This document shows positions 1 through 13,000 of a stretch of DNA of 64,000 nucleotides, piece by piece. Position numbers and translations under genes: made by a program. The DNA is taken from assembly GCA_900380265.1 (NCBI GenBank), contig LR025083.1, positions 868,001 to 932,000 on the forward strand. The letters are read 5' to 3'. The notes beneath the pieces are model-generated. The model searched no databases and was not told where the DNA came from. It saw only the letters and a list, made by a program, of their open reading frames with translations. Position 1 is the stretch's first letter, and each line of letters opens with the position of its first letter. Source of the stretch: Serratia symbiotica (GTDB taxonomy: Bacteria > Pseudomonadota > Gammaproteobacteria > Enterobacterales > Enterobacteriaceae).

Positions 1-577
1 TATCTACGATCTTTATTTATTTGTGGGTTTGTCCGTTTCTTTCCATGAATGATGACGGGGTTTAAGGGTGATCAGGCTTAGAATAACTTTAATCTGATGC
101 AATATTTAATTTTATTGTCAGCTTTAATTTGCTGTTCTGGTAAATTTTGAAAGGAATAAACCGGAATGTTTGCCGATACTGGAATATATAAAAATAAAAT
201 ACGAGAATAAAGCTCATAAAGTTAATATATAAACATGGACTTTATTTAATCGTAGATCATAGAGTTTTTATTTTTACTATAATTAACTAGGTTAATGGTG
301 GCCTGGAAATTTCAACTGTTGAGTTAGACAGTACGATCGCCACTTCCTTGGTGAAGTCTCGGTGAATTCAATTGAGAGGAAGTAGATTAATATAGTGATC
401 TACTTCCTAGTAGAGATTTATAATGATAAAATTAAACTAAAAATGATAAAACTTCATTAGTTTGCTTGAAGCAAATATCAATACGCCATGGTTAGTGGCA
501 GTGCTAGAGTGATAAAATAAAGTGTTATTAATGATGCACTTTAATATTGGCTCTCTTCATCTTTTTGTTTTAACTAC
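1..577. other. Eroded DNA, no gene recognised
   Basis: AT-rich sequence with stops in every frame. I see no protein similarity, RNA gene or strong hairpin here. It adjoins the 3' end of the dead IS256-type transposase, so it may hold the outer end of that element, but no terminal inverted repeat could be identified. Confidence 0.4.
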
Positions 578-1784
578 CCTCGTATCAAACCTGATTGTGT
601 AGTCGTTCATGATACTTGGTAATAAACGACTCATGTCAGGAAGCGAGTTGCAGGTCTGAGTATTTTATGTTTTTGAGGCATCCACGATCGCCAGATAAAT
701 AATCATCCTCTCTAAGTTATCTATCGATAAGGTTTATCTGTATTTGATAGCAACGAGTATAACGTGCTTAGCGGCTCAATGAAATTCCTGGTGTTAATTA
801 TCTTGCACATGTTAGATGGGTGGTCAAAGAAGGTATTGATTTTTTCTAGTGCGAATGCCAGATGGTGGCAATTTTTAGATATTTATCATCACAGGGATAA
901 ATAGCATCCAACCCCTTAGCGAAGTTTCTTTCGTTGGAGCTTTGATTATCACCGTCTCCGACTACTGCTAATGGTTTTGAGTCTTTTCACGATACCTACT
1001 TAAAGCTAGGTGCGTACCGGATAGGTAATGCGGAGCCAGATATCCGTCTGAGGGACGAATACGATTGATCACGATTAACAATCTCTGTAGTCTATCCATA
1101 GAGATGATCAATACATCTTAGCCTGCCAAGATTGTAAGAATTGTCAGAACACTGAACCAAAGCTTTACTCCTTTCATGTTCTTTCAGCCCTATGGGAACA
1201 GTTTTGTTTTGAGCATGAATGCTTAGGACTATGAAAATGGCTTTGTTACTCATATTCCCTCGGCGAGGAACTTTGACCGCGATACAGGAAAGATAAATTG
1301 TGGGACACAACTCACCTAGAGAGTGAGTTCACTACCCTATTCACCCACTCTATTCACTGCTTATTAAGCACATTAATGGTTTAGATATCAGTCTAGCTTA
1401 TAGCTCCGGATTGGATCCGGCCTTGAAGGCATCATGATTGAAAGAGGTCATACCTGTATCGTATAGGGAATATGGGCATTCATATGCATTATGCATACCT
1501 AATTTTATTAGCTGACGCGCGAAAGCCTTTTTGTGGTCACGCGTTGTGCTTAGCTCAATTTTAACATCATCGCACAGCAGAATTTTGGCTAAATAGCTAT
1601 TGTGGGTAGTTAGCCTGATTTGTTACAGGTGCTTATGTCAAAGATCCTGTTCCAGTCTGCATTCAGTATAATTTTCCCGGTAAGCTTGCTGAGCATTCGG
1701 GCAAACCCATTAAGATTGGTTTCGGGTTAGAGGCATTTAGGAAGTTTAGCCGCAAGGGCTTTAAGTTTTCTTTTTGTGTATCAT
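578..1784 (-). pseudogene. IS256-family transposase, decayed
   Basis: Conceptual translation of the minus strand in mixed frames follows an IS256/IS285-type DDE transposase along its whole length. Near 1784 is the N-terminal helix segment (MIHKKK, then remnants of the 'LKALAAKL' stretch). Around 1500-1570 is KILLCDDVKIELSTTRD, matching the family's KTLLCDDGEIELNTPRD. At 1092-1310 is an open piece with YLSCIAVKV and MSNKAIFIVLSI, matching YMDCIVVKV and INKAVFLALGI. Around 800 is TFFDHPSN with INTRNFIEPL, matching TFFGYPPDIRKAIYTTNAIESL. The span of about 1.2 kb equals a full-length gene of about 400 codons, so decay is by point mutations and small indels rather than large deletion. Start placed at the ATG at 1782-1784. 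IS256 elements are known to have been very active in some Sodalis-type symbionts; that link is only suggestive. Confidence 0.8.
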
Positions 1785-4601
1785 GAGTTCGTTTCCCTTA
1801 CTGGTTTGAACATATTACAAATATAAAATCACACAATATAAATTACAGTATTTTTTATTTTATGATCAGACACTCTAAACAGAACACTACTATGTGCTTG
1901 TGTATTAGCTCTTTTTTTACTTCAGCCACTGAAAGAGGCACTACCTTAAAATTGATTAACCTCATCTCTAAGTCGCACGGTATAAACCGGTGGTCACATC
2001 CTTGGAATCAGTTCTAAGGCGATTTTTCACTCTGTTTAGACTTTCCTGTAATTTAAATTCTTGAGGATATAGATAAGTCCGAACAACTACTTATTTACTC
2101 ATTCTATACGGGCATCATCTACTATTTAGTACCATTATAGGGTAAATACACTTAGATCATTGCTTTTACCCAGCATCTTATCAGGTATACAGCTTACAGT
2201 AAGCAGTATACTAATCTGAAATTAGACAGATCCACACTCTGTTTACAGCGTAATTTTTTCTGGGCGGACACGTTAAAGTATGCGAGACGCCTTGTCACTT
2301 TTATGATAATTTAGTTTAGGCTAGTCAGGGACTAGCCTACGGTACAGCGCAACACGTGCACTTATGAAAACCTGACCTAGGGTATTGGTATTAACGCAAG
2401 CAACGCCTTGGATAATCAATTTCCGTTGTAGGGAATATTACTCGTATAGGGTCAAGCCTAATATCTCACTGAATAATTTTCAGGTAGTGATTAACATGCG
2501 ATAAGGTGTGAGGATTTGATCCTTTCCGGTTTCAATCATGATTGAATGGGACGTTTCTGGAAATGGATATTCATTTCTCTTTGCAGGTAAAGATAATCAA
2601 ATAGGCAACAGTAAAATTTAGCCAACAGATAGGTTGACGCGCGTTGTCCTTGGGTGTTACCCGTTATTAGAATAGATCGTTGAAGTCTACGCTCAGTCGG
2701 AAGAGATAGAACGGGGGATCTGCGCGGACAGCCGCCCTGGTTGGTTATTTCAATCGATACCTGTCGTTTGTTGATATCAATAAACGCGATCTCAGAAAGG
2801 CAATTCACCAATCCCTTCCGCTGAAGGGATAGGCGAATAGATACGCACATTTGAAGAGCAACCCGCGACTTAAATGATAAATTCCAAAAATTTGCATGGC
2901 ATACAATATGTATAACGCTTAGCGCACACCTGTGCGAATTCGTTGAAAATTAAAGGGTGTACTAAACCTTTCTACTACCTCATCCCCTCATCCTAGATGT
3001 ACGTACCTGTTGGTAATGATGCTAAATTCGGTAAGGCATTGCTCATATTTTTCTAAATAAGCTGAAGGGTGGCATATTGTAGCTATACCCAATCTATCAC
3101 CTCTTCTATGTGTATGCAGGTTAGTAGAATTATGAGGATGAGTTCTTAATTATGTAAGTACCGTCAGTTTCTTAGTGAGTAGATCGGCCTACGCCCTAAT
3201 GCTGGGCTAAAATAGGAAAGAAAATATGCTCGGAGATAACGTGAAAATAATCACGTCTAGTGATAATGATCTATTTATTCTAGAATGCATAAACCATAAA
3301 ATTAACTTGATTACATGAGTGACAGCCAATATTGATGTCATTTACTTACTCATCTATTGAGATATCGATCTTAATTACGGATTTTTTAATTCTTAATTTA
3401 ATCAAAGATAATAACGATACGAAATATTTATTTATTGGCTGTTGGTGAATTTTGCAAAAATTAGATTTTTATTATAGCTATATGTTTTAGTTTGAGTTCT
3501 AATGGCTCAATTTAAGAGAAATACATGTTGGTTGGCAACATCACTATGCACCTTCTTATTATAGGATAAGGCGCTTCTACTAAAAGTAAAATTTAATTAC
3601 TTGGCTTACAGAGGTAAGCACCTAAGGGCCAGTTATTATAGCTAATATATGGATAACAGTTCTTTCTTGCGGGAAAGCTAGACAAATTAGTTTGTTAGGT
3701 TACCGCTATATATAGAAGTAATGATTATTTGTAGGTTAGTTGTAATGTGGCACTATGCATGATGTTGCAAATTTGCTTGAATTATTGCCCTGAGATTCAG
3801 TTGGTTCCAACAAATTTCTATTTTCTATGGAAATGCTGCCCTTTTTAAATACGGCCTGATCTTTTTCAATCAACATTATACTCCCGTCGACTCAACTGAA
3901 ATGTCAAGACTCGCTGTCCGATAAAGAACGGAAGCTTGCATTAATTACCCTTAGCAAAGGGTAATCCCATTACTTTAGCTATGATCCAACTGCTCATGGT
4001 AAGTAGTTGAGAGGTTCTATGAGTCTTCTCAGTGCGGGCAGACCGAAAAACATAGTTACAGAGTCGGTAGTGCTAATTAAACCAGGACAAGCGTCTAGCG
4101 AGCATCACTTCTAATTTTAATAAACGGGCTAGCAGCCTTGTGATGCTCTTAATTTGAGGAAGTGGTGTATCTATATGAGCAGAAACTAATATAATGACGT
4201 ATCAGGGAATCACGGTCAAGTGCCACATTGGTTGCGGTGCGGATATCTATCCGCAGTGATGGGGTTAAATGCAAATGGAAAATAATACTTATCAGATGGT
4301 AATGATTCTGTGCATTGAGGCTTTCACAGATAATAAGTTAATCTTACATTAAGCATTGAAAGTTGCATTTATCGGTTGCGATTTGGGTACCACTTAGCCT
4401 GATTATGAATCATTAGGGAATAAGAAACTTTTTACACTAAAAATTAACATAAAAACAAGTAGCTTGCATGAGGTTACATAAACTTGTGTAGATTACAAGC
4501 TCTATAATGATTAGTAAGTGACTATATATCAGTAAAATAATGGAGGGCAATCATTTTTGGAGCTGCCACCTGCTAAAGACTGCATTCAGCAGGCGATGGA
4601 T
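1785..4601. other. Eroded DNA, no gene recognised
   Basis: 2.8 kb between the dead transposase and the mgtE relic. The longest open stretch is minus strand 2536-2850 (104 codons), but its translation has no similarity I recognise and the flanks do not extend it. Base composition and stop density are those of decayed coding DNA. Confidence 0.4.
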
Positions 4602-6034
4602 CTAATATCTGAGTAAAAACAAGCTTTCGAGGCCAAGGGAAATAAAAAAACCGCCGGTATAAGTTAGTGCGGTCATAATTATGCCGGATCCGATTTTAGG
4701 ATCCGCTCCTGCTTGATCAGGAATCGGCATAATAAGCCCAATTAGCGTCGCTAGCAGCAAGCTGAGTATCATCGTCTGTGTTATCACCCCCCCCCACTGG
4801 ATTACCATATAGCAGGTTTGTGAGTACGTCCATGATTGCACCCATATAGTGCTCTTGATATCACCATCCACCTGAGTAGCAGGTGTAAAATGCTTCTGGC
4901 TGAAATTTGGTGCAACTCCAGGGACTCGATAACCATATTGATGGTTTGATTATCTGTATTGCCACCGGATCCTAGCAACGATTAGCATTAATGTCGCTAA
5001 TCGCGCTCGTTGAGATATAGTATGTTTGAATAAGCCGTTGACTCTTTAGGTAATAAACGCCGTGTATAGGTTAATCGCCAACAAGGTCTAGCGAATTTTA
5101 ACCTTTGCTGATGGGAGAGAAAAGATCTTCTTCCCGGCTTTATCCATCTCAACGTCGAAGATCGCTATCACTTTCTTTGTCAGTTACATTGACGATTTCT
5201 TAAATGGTTAGCCGGTCTGTTCATTTACCTTTGTTCTTTAGGACTTGCCACTGATCAGATTATAACATACGCAATTGCCGGTCGTTTTATCATTTATATA
5301 TTCTAGTTGAAATGAACGTGGGTCATTTGCTATGACTTCGAACACTGGCGTTTCGAGATTATTGAGTAGCACCATAGTGAGCGGTAATGTGACTAGAAAG
5401 GTGTTTTGATAATCGGGAATGAACAGTTTGTCGGTGTCTGCTGGAATGAGTTTCACATATGCAGCAAGAGGTTTAGAGTACTTACTGTGACATCTTGGGT
5501 ACTGTCACAAGCTTAAATTTATCATCCGGATAACGGTGGCTTTGTGAGGTGATTGCGTATCGCTTACCTCTTCTTTACCGGAGCGTGCTGTTCTGACTTC
5601 ACCCAGAGGTCAGTAACCGCTTCACAAGTGGTAAGTGGCAGGTGTTCGCTAAATAGGATTGTTTGTGGAAATTTAACGACTTAATCACCTTAAGCAGGTC
5701 TCTATTGCTAATCTCTTTGATTAAGCTCTCTCAGAGCAGCTTGGCTGCTTTCAGTAATGTTTGGTCACTTTTACTATTCCTAACTAGGTGTCATATCGTT
5801 AGTTGTTCATCTTGCGGCAATGCTTCTAACAGATTTGCTAGGTCGGCGGCACGCATATCGTTTAACAGTCCAGAGATCTCGCTTGCTTTGTCCAGAAGTT
5901 TGTGCTAACTGAGGGCGGTTTCTGCCATTAGATGGTCGAGAATGCCGTCGAGAAGACCCTTATTATTGAGTAGCAGCGGAATAATGAGCTGGAAGTACTC
6001 AGTGACTTTTTACATTATGTTGAGCGGCAGACAT
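4602..6034 (-). pseudogene. mgtE: MgtE-type magnesium channel, decayed
   Basis: MgtE is an inner-membrane Mg2+ channel with a cytoplasmic N domain, two CBS domains and five membrane helices. The start ATG at 6032-6034 still has an AGGA ribosome-binding site. The N domain is readable in about 5640-5900: DMRAADLANLLEALPQDEQL, followed after stops by ESLIKEISNRDLLKVI. The CBS region survives in 5238-5456 (LPLTMVLLNNLETPVFEVI). The C-terminal helices survive in 4602-4871, with IGLIMPIPDQ, DPKIGSGIIMTALT and FFISLGLESL matching the pore segment of the family. Several stops and frameshifts separate these pieces. The 1.43-kb span is the usual gene length. It lies downstream of ppk-ppx on the same strand, the arrangement I recall in Serratia/Yersinia. 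A run of nine C at 4787-4795 lies in the C-terminal part. Confidence 0.85.
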
Positions 6035-6569
6035 GGTATTCCTTAACGGCTATTGGTTGTAGCGTTTTTGATCATCAAAGCATTTTACAGATTTCAGTAG
6101 ATAAAATCGGTGAGTTTAAGGGTAAGATTTCCTAATGTCTAAGCTGGATGTGCTGTTTTTCTTGATAGGACGAGGCTTCTAGATTATGAGGAGCGATGAT
6201 AAAGATAGCTATCGTAGACGAGAAAGCAGTATTCTGAAGATGAAAAATAATATTTTTTTATTTCCAATGGATCATTTTAAAAATATATCGTAGAGAGCTT
6301 TACTATCTAGTTTGCCACTAAGTATTTCCACTAGAACTTTAGGTGGTGATAATCACATCATTTATTTATTTCTTGTCTTTAAGTTAGGCACTATCCGGAA
6401 TTATCCTAGATCTTCGGATCGCCCTACTAAAGACGATAATCGGCGTTTTTTTGGGTTTGATAGATCTCTCCGCTTTTATGTGCTTTGATGGCAACGTGGC
6501 TACGGTAGCTTTTTAGTAATTAACTCTATCTTGTACAGGGTGAATACTTTGCATCCTACCTGCATGCTT
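6035..6569. other. Spacer between mgtE and ppx relics
   Basis: AT-rich spacer with no recognisable coding remnant. It is somewhat longer than an ordinary intergenic region and may include the lost 3' end of ppx. Confidence 0.35.
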
Positions 6570-7955
6570 CCTCAATAATTAGTTTTTAGCCATGACACTC
6601 CTCTACTCATTCTACTTGCGCGCTAGGTCTAACTGGATTAGGTGTTATAAACATACGCGTATTTGGAAAGGCTATCCAATGGCTTTCATGGTGCTAAGGT
6701 GCAAGGTGTCCGATATAGAAGTTGATTTATGGCTTGGTTGGTAACCAATATATTAAGGCGAATTATTTGAATCAGAATAAGATAATTTTTTATTTAACAG
6801 TGTCAGTTGCGCTAACTCCTCTAGTGTTATAGCTTTGAGGTTTAAGAAAACTAGTAGTTTTAGCAGCCTTGCAGGCGTAGTTAAAGATCGATGCGTTGGA
6901 GGTTTTAGTATTTAGGCTAAATAGGGTTGCATCTTATTGTGCTTAATACTGGGCTGTGCGTTGGGTAGCTAAGCCGCCTATTTACTAACGCTTATAATGG
7001 CAGTCTACCAGTTTTGTATTTTTGTGATTGCTCTGCATATAAAAGTTCATTCGTTCCCAAGATTAGTTTGGTCTGATTACAGGCAATGTGGTATGTGTGT
7101 TCAAGACTTTTTAGCCTGACTTCGGGTTGTATGATAGTCGGAAATGCCCTTCAGTTTTATACAACTTGCATTCATGCGATATAGGCTTGGCAAGCCGAAA
7201 CTCTCCGATCTGCAGCGCGTCAAATACCCTATACAAGATAAGCAGATACGCCATGCATAATGGCTGCTATTATTCTAATAAGCTCGGCAGGTTTAGCGGG
7301 CTCAATGTAATATCGCAGGATCTGCTTGGTGATCATCAGCAAGCGTTCTAAGGTGGACAAACCATCTTTGTGTCCAATCTAAATAGCACTTTGTGAGTAG
7401 TTTTAATTATGCCTAAGTGGCAGGGCATGCGGCAGATTTAAATGCTGTACTACCTAGGGGTAGTAACTTGCGTTTCTGCGCTATCTCCGCATTGTACCTG
7501 TACCTTTTCTTCCTTTCTGATGAAAATTGGGTAAAGCTAAAGCGTAGATCAGAGCGGTTCAAAGTCATTATTGATCAGTAGCTTACTAGAGCAGGTATGG
7601 ATGGCGATCAGCAGTTTACGGCCTGTCTCTGGTTGGGTATGCGCTAACCCCATTAAGATCATATTTGCTTATTTTTGAGTAGCGAAGATTTCGATCAGCT
7701 AGGAAATGGATGTAGCAGTACCTTAAGGTAGATTCCAGATGTCCTAGTTGGCGTAAGGTATCTATAAAGACGATCGGCATTCCCGCAGGAACACATAACT
7801 ATTCAGTAAAAAAGGGAGTGCCAAGGCTGGCTGCGTATTTTTGCCGCTTCTTTGAGTATATTACGTTGCCTAATCCTTGGGTAGAGAATACCCACTGTTT
7901 AAAATGGCTGGAGGTTTGTACATCACTTTCCCCTACCGGACTAGGACAGCGAATT
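6570..7955 (-). pseudogene. ppx: Exopolyphosphatase, decayed
   Basis: Ppx degrades inorganic polyphosphate and is the usual partner of ppk. The relic starts just after the ppk stop on the same strand. Reading mixed minus-strand frames gives, in order, DTLRQ (matching THTLRQ), IEIFATQK (matching IEIISGNE), ILMGLAHTQPETGRKLLIAI (matching [20 protein letters not shown]), a broken LLINNDFEPL (matching LVIGENFEPI), KDGLSTLERL, RVFDALQIGEFRLAKP (matching GVFDALAIRELRLSDG), and near 6790-6830 AITLEELAQLTLLNKK (matching AIKLDDLPRFTLFKKK), then IIRLNILVTNQ. The match is co-linear to about 6570. The first ~110 codons are shortened: only about 200 bp lie between the ppk stop and the THTLRQ motif. There are multiple stops and frameshifts, so the gene is certainly non-functional. 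Confidence 0.9.
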
Positions 7956-7956
7956 A

Positions 7957-10062
7957 TTATGGTTTTTGGTTGTAGTGGGTTTTGTTGTGTAGGCCTGGCT
8001 TATTGGCCTGGCTTTCTAGAATTGTTAAATATTTATAAATAGCGACCTGAGCACGTATCTTCGGGCGGTTACCGCGAGGTACGTACTCGTTGCTCAGGTT
8101 TTCATCTATATAGCGAGCTTTGACTGTATCGCTGAACAGGATCTCTAAAATATCTAGAACTCGCTGTTTTAAGGTTGGATCCAGTATCGACACCGCGACT
8201 TCAATTCGGTAATCGATGTTACGGGTCATCCAGTCGGCTGAGGATAGATAAACCTGTTTATCACCTTTATTGGTGAAAACATAGACCCGATCGTGTTCTA
8301 AATAGCGATCAACAATGCTTATTACCTGGATGTTTTCACTAATCCCCGGCATGTTAGGAATCAAAGAACACATTCCGCGCACCAAAATATGGATTTTGAC
8401 TCCAGCAATAGACGCCATATATAATCTATCTACTAATCCTTTATCTGCCAAGTTATTAATTTTTAACATTATACCAGCTTGTTCTCCAGCCTGGGCATTG
8501 GTGATTTCGTTGTCGATCAGTTGATATAGTTTTAGCCGTGAATTCCGTGGTGACACCATTAGGTGGGTAAAGGTGACTGGTTTGTATGGGTGTTCGATAA
8601 AGTTGAATACCTGGTTTACTTCTTGTGTGATGCGGCAGTCCGCAGTCAGCAATGAATAATCGGTATAGCTGCATGCTGTCTTTTCATTAAAATTACCGGT
8701 ACCTATATGGGCATAGCGCACGATTACTTTGTTTTCATTACGTGAAATCAAGAATAGTTTAGCATGGATTTTTAGCCCCGGTGCTGAGAAAATAACGTGT
8801 ACGCCAGCTTCTGTCAGGTGCTTGGCCCAGTGGATGTTAGCCGCTTCATCAAAGCGTGCCTGAAGCTCGACCACTACGGTAACTTTTTTGCCGTTATGTG
8901 CAGCCTGTATTATTGATTGGATGATACGTGAGTCTTTCGCGACACGGTAAATATTAATCTTAATTGTTAGTACGCGGGGATCGAATGATGCCTGAAGTAG
9001 TAGTTCTATAACATGTTCGAAGGTGTGGTAGGGGTAATATAGCAACACGTCGTGTCCGCGGATAGCATCAAAGAGGTTGCGGAATCTTTCAAACCAGCCA
9101 TGGCGTAGCCGAGGTAGTGGCTTGTTGACTAGGCTGGCTTTGCCGAGATTTGGAAAGGCGATGAAGTCTTTAAAATTATGGTATCGACCACCGGAAATCA
9201 CTGAATCATGGTTCGTTATACCAAGTTTGTTGCATAGATACTGTAGCATCGGTTTCGGCATATCACTTTGGTATACAAAGCGTACTGGTTCAGCGGTAAG
9301 GCGTTGCTGCAAACTAGAAGACATCAGTTCTAATAAGCTGGTTTCCACTTCGCTGACTAGGTCGTATTCCGCATCGCGGGTCATTTTCATCGAGTAGGCA
9401 TGAAGTGTATCGTAGTCGAAGAAACCTTTGAAAATATCATCCAGGCAGTAGCGCAAAATATTGTCCAGTAGGATCATAGGCTGTCGTTGGCTTAGTGGTT
9501 CAGGCGGTAGACTGATAAAGCGTGTTACTTTATCGGATGGGATTTCTAGGAGTGCGTAGTCGATGCGTGTTACCTGGATAATCTCTACCGCCAGATACGT
9601 GTAATCGTCTTTTAGCAACTGTGCGAGATTGGTGTCGTCATTGATTAAGATTGACGTTATGTGGTGGCGCAACTGCTGTTTGAAATACTGCTTTATCCAG
9701 ATTTTCTGGCTTTCCGAGATTTGACATTCGTTAATCAAGAAGATTTGGTTGGATGCCATCTCAAGTAATAAAGCGTTATAGAGGTTATCGAATTTCTGAT
9801 CGGTGGCTAATACTTTGGTTTGAATTTTTTGAAGTAGGTTGCGGGAGTCCTCTGCAGTTCCTTGTTCTTCATGAATCAAGATGCGTCTCTTGAGATCGGA
9901 AAAGCGGACTTTATAAAATTCATCTAAGTTGTTCGAGTAAATGCCGAGAAACCGCATGCGCTCAATAAGGGGATTGCTTTTATCTGCTGATTCCTGTAAA
10001 ACGCGTTCATTAAAGGATAACCAGCTTAGTTCTTTGTCTATGTAGAGCTTGTTCTGTCCCAT
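7957..10062 (-). CDS. ppk: Polyphosphate kinase PPK1
   Basis: PPK1 makes inorganic polyphosphate from ATP at the inner membrane. I place the start at ATG 10060-10062 ([15 protein letters not shown]), preceded by GAGAG five bases upstream. The ATG 12 bases further upstream has no ribosome-binding site, and the family starts at MGQ. This gives 701 residues against 688 in E. coli. The N-terminal and head domains are well kept. The phosphorylated histidine is in [12 protein letters not shown] (about residue 433), the second active-site histidine in EHDRVYVF (about residue 590), and the end of the catalytic core is [16 protein letters not shown]. Two residues are missing relative to E. coli after LPRLRHGWF. 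The C-terminus carries about 17 extra residues after [10 protein letters not shown], apparently read-through into the former ppk-ppx junction. It appears functional, although its partner ppx is dead. Confidence 0.96.
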   Translation of the reverse strand: MGQNKLYIDKELSWLSFNERVLQESADKSNPLIERMRFLGIYSNNLDEFYKVRFSDLKRRILIHEEQGTAEDSRNLLQKIQTKVLATDQKFDNLYNALLLEMASNQIFLINECQISESQKIWIKQYFKQQLRHHITSILINDDTNLAQLLKDDYTYLAVEIIQVTRIDYALLEIPSDKVTRFISLPPEPLSQRQPMILLDNILRYCLDDIFKGFFDYDTLHAYSMKMTRDAEYDLVSEVETSLLELMSSSLQQRLTAEPVRFVYQSDMPKPMLQYLCNKLGITNHDSVISGGRYHNFKDFIAFPNLGKASLVNKPLPRLRHGWFERFRNLFDAIRGHDVLLYYPYHTFEHVIELLLQASFDPRVLTIKINIYRVAKDSRIIQSIIQAAHNGKKVTVVVELQARFDEAANIHWAKHLTEAGVHVIFSAPGLKIHAKLFLISRNENKVIVRYAHIGTGNFNEKTACSYTDYSLLTADCRITQEVNQVFNFIEHPYKPVTFTHLMVSPRNSRLKLYQLIDNEITNAQAGEQAGIMLKINNLADKGLVDRLYMASIAGVKIHILVRGMCSLIPNMPGISENIQVISIVDRYLEHDRVYVFTNKGDKQVYLSSADWMTRNIDYRIEVAVSILDPTLKQRVLDILEILFSDTVKARYIDENLSNEYVPRGNRPKIRAQVAIYKYLTILESQANKPGLHNKTHYNQKP

Positions 10063-13000
10063 TAGTGCTCTCATTAAATTTAGAAAAGATCCGGGGTGTA
10101 AGACCCAGATACTACTCTATGCTCATTATCGCGATAGATTAGCAGGAAAGTCTAATTTTCCTTTGCGTGATGATACCTAAATCCATATTAAGAAAGGAAT
10201 CATAGTAGCAGACGGCATCGCCGATGATTTGAATTCAAATAAGAAATACTGCTGTAGCAGTGTTTTATTTAGCCAATAGGTTATCTTTAAGGATTATGTA
10301 CTTATCTAGCCGGTTCGGTTGGTATATATAGATGCGCAATACGTTCGATATTTGCCCTGAGGAAGAACTTATCGATTAGTGCGTCTGTTAGGTCAAACAG
10401 TAATTGATCTATAGATATAGCTTTCTTTATTCTGTTCTTTGTCAATAACTAGGGGTGCCTTTATATAATCTGAGCACTAGGAAGTCGTCACCTATCCTCA
10501 GGCTCCGAGTATTATTAGCGTAGCCTTTTCATTAATGCACGGAATCTATGATTAAATGAAGTTTTATACGGTACTGCATAGAATGGTGCTCATTATTTTC
10601 TAGCCCGAGTTTCTACTATAGTTATCAATAATTAAATGCAATTAACTCTTATCGTGGAGAGGGTTTGTTTTAGACATCAGAAAGTGAATAGAGGATTTAT
10701 AAGATTCTTTAAATTCATAACCTATCATACTAGCGTTCTGATTCGTCTTCTAGAAACAATCAAAATGCCAGACAGATAGGTGTAGTCTGAGTTTAGTCGA
10801 GTTGTATATTTGTGTTTATCTTTAATTCTAAAGTTTATTAAAGAATGATGCAATTGCATATAATATAGGTAGGTTGTCACGTTGAGTTAGCGGAACGCCT
10901 AGTGCAAGTAAATGGTTGCTGCCCACCTGAGCAGCGGTTTCCCTTATCGCAGGTTAGTAGCTATATACTAATAATCCACACTAATTGATAAAGAAAGTGA
11001 TTTAACCTATAGCTGCGCGTCCACATTATATTCTTTGTTACCGTAAAAGATATCTAACTTGCCCTGTATGATTAACTGCCAGTTAAACTGTTTGATTATG
11101 AGATGTGGCAAGGTTTCATATTCGATGTCGCTATCATCATGGTCGTATTGTGGTATTTGATCTTGGGTCTTTTAGTAAGTGGGAGGGTGAACATTTCATA
11201 TGTTGTCAGCAATGCCATTTCAGCAAAGATAGCGTAAGGATATGTATGTCTTTAGTCAGTACTACTAAATCTTAGTCTGATATTTTAGCTCATTTAAAAG
11301 ATTTGGGTGCAAATTAAATGATCTAGGTAAGAGAAAGCGCGCTGAGGAGCGCGGTAACCTTATGAGTATTTCTGAAGATTATCATAATTGTTTTACCCTT
11401 CTTCCTTATCAGGAAAGACTGGGCTGTGCATGGAGATCACTCATTTATCAGTAATCCATGGTTACAATCTTTAATCCGGGTATGAACAGATATTACTGAT
11501 TAGGTAATTAGGGTAGTTTGCCTATCTTTCATCGATTTTAGCCTATGTCATGTAGCAATCAAAGTGTGGCCTCCATCTCAGGTATCGAAAAGTGATCACT
11601 CTATGATCTTCCTGCTGAAGGTTAAAGTATAATATAGATTATAAATATTAAAGCTCATTGGGCTGAGCTAATAAATAGAAGACCGACCGCCACTTATTGC
11701 TAGCTAGCTAGCTTCGCTGCTCATTCGTTGCACGTTTTATGGAATGCCAACGCCGTATATTTTCTTAAACAGCACGGAGTGTCCGTGTATAGATGCGTGT
11801 AGAGAAAAACACTTGATTAGTGTCACTAGTAATTTCACGGAAATTGTGGCTGGGTTAGGAAATAGAAGGTGGGTATTTTCGGCCGCTAATTGTTAGCATG
11901 TCCGTATTGTTTTTATTCCAAGATGTAGCGTGTTAACGGAGAACCGTTGGCATGTGATTTGTAAATGCTAAAGGCGATCTAAATATCGCCTGGTTATACT
12001 ACGCTAGCGTCAATAATTTTGGTAGTTCCGATTGTGATTATGTACAAGACGCAACCATATTATCGTACTACTCTCTAGTATATGCCCAGCCTTTTAGTAC
12101 TGTCATCGCCTACTAGCGCAACGATAGATTGTGCGAGCATCTAGCGTGCCCGTAAGTATACTGAAGGCGTTTTCATGTTGAGTTTGCCTGTGACAAAGTA
12201 GGAGAAAAGTGGTGCGGCGATCTTCAAGACCAGATCTTCCATGAATATGGCGATGAGATTGATGCTAATGGTTGTTGCCGTGGAATTGTTAAAGTTATGG
12301 AAGGTTTAGCTGAGTACATATAGACCAGAAGTACCGGAAACTAGCAGTGTTTCGTGCTATTTATTGGTTGTTTAAACAAAACACCACATAACACAGGTTA
12401 CACATGCCTTCTGGATGATGGGTGAATGTAGTAATACTATTAATACGCTCCAGAAATGTATTGTTGCATCAATATCCCACTAACATCTTTATATATAAAA
12501 GAGATTTGATCAGTCACTACTGTATTCTATTGGCAGTAGTGGTCGGGTAATAATTCCAGCATTGATTGCGGAATAAGGATCATAAATTTTGACAATTAGC
12601 CAAACGGTACATAATAGCTTGTAGCGCCCTCTTTGCATTCTTAATTTCTATTAAACTGCTTTTGTTCACTATTAGGGCACGGTAAGTAGGTGTAGCAAGA
12701 TTTATAAATCGGAGATTCTTAGCTATTAGCCGACTGCTGATATAGGGAAAATATGCGGACTGTTAAGTGAAGCATTCGCTTATAAAGAAACGTAGCCTAA
12801 TGCGTGAGTATGGCATACGTACCCAATACTTATGTGAATTGACCACTTCAGTGAGTAACTAGCTCAGTTATAGCGCCTGCTAAAATGGAACGGCTACAGC
12901 TATTTTTAGAAACTCGCTTGCGTCAGTGGACGTATATTAGGTAAAATGGGAATAATTACCATCGTATCTATTCTGTGTGCAGAATTTAGCATGCTAGAAG

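Noticed and set aside
2536-2850. Minus-strand open frame of 104 codons
   Set aside because: No similarity could be recognised and it does not extend in other frames.
10063-10074. Upstream ATG for ppk
   Set aside because: No ribosome-binding site precedes it, and the family begins at MGQ four codons later.
11700-11713. CTAG tandem (GCTAGCTAGCTAGC)
   Set aside because: A short simple repeat, likely chance or replication slippage; no function suggested.
11972-11991. 7-bp stem AGGCGAT and ATCGCCT
   Set aside because: Too short and without a T run to call a terminator with confidence.
12150-12330. Plus-strand stretch with a protein-like translation (FACDKVGEKWCGDLQDQIFH)
   Set aside because: Open for only about 50 codons with no start codon, and no family matched; it could be a relic or chance.
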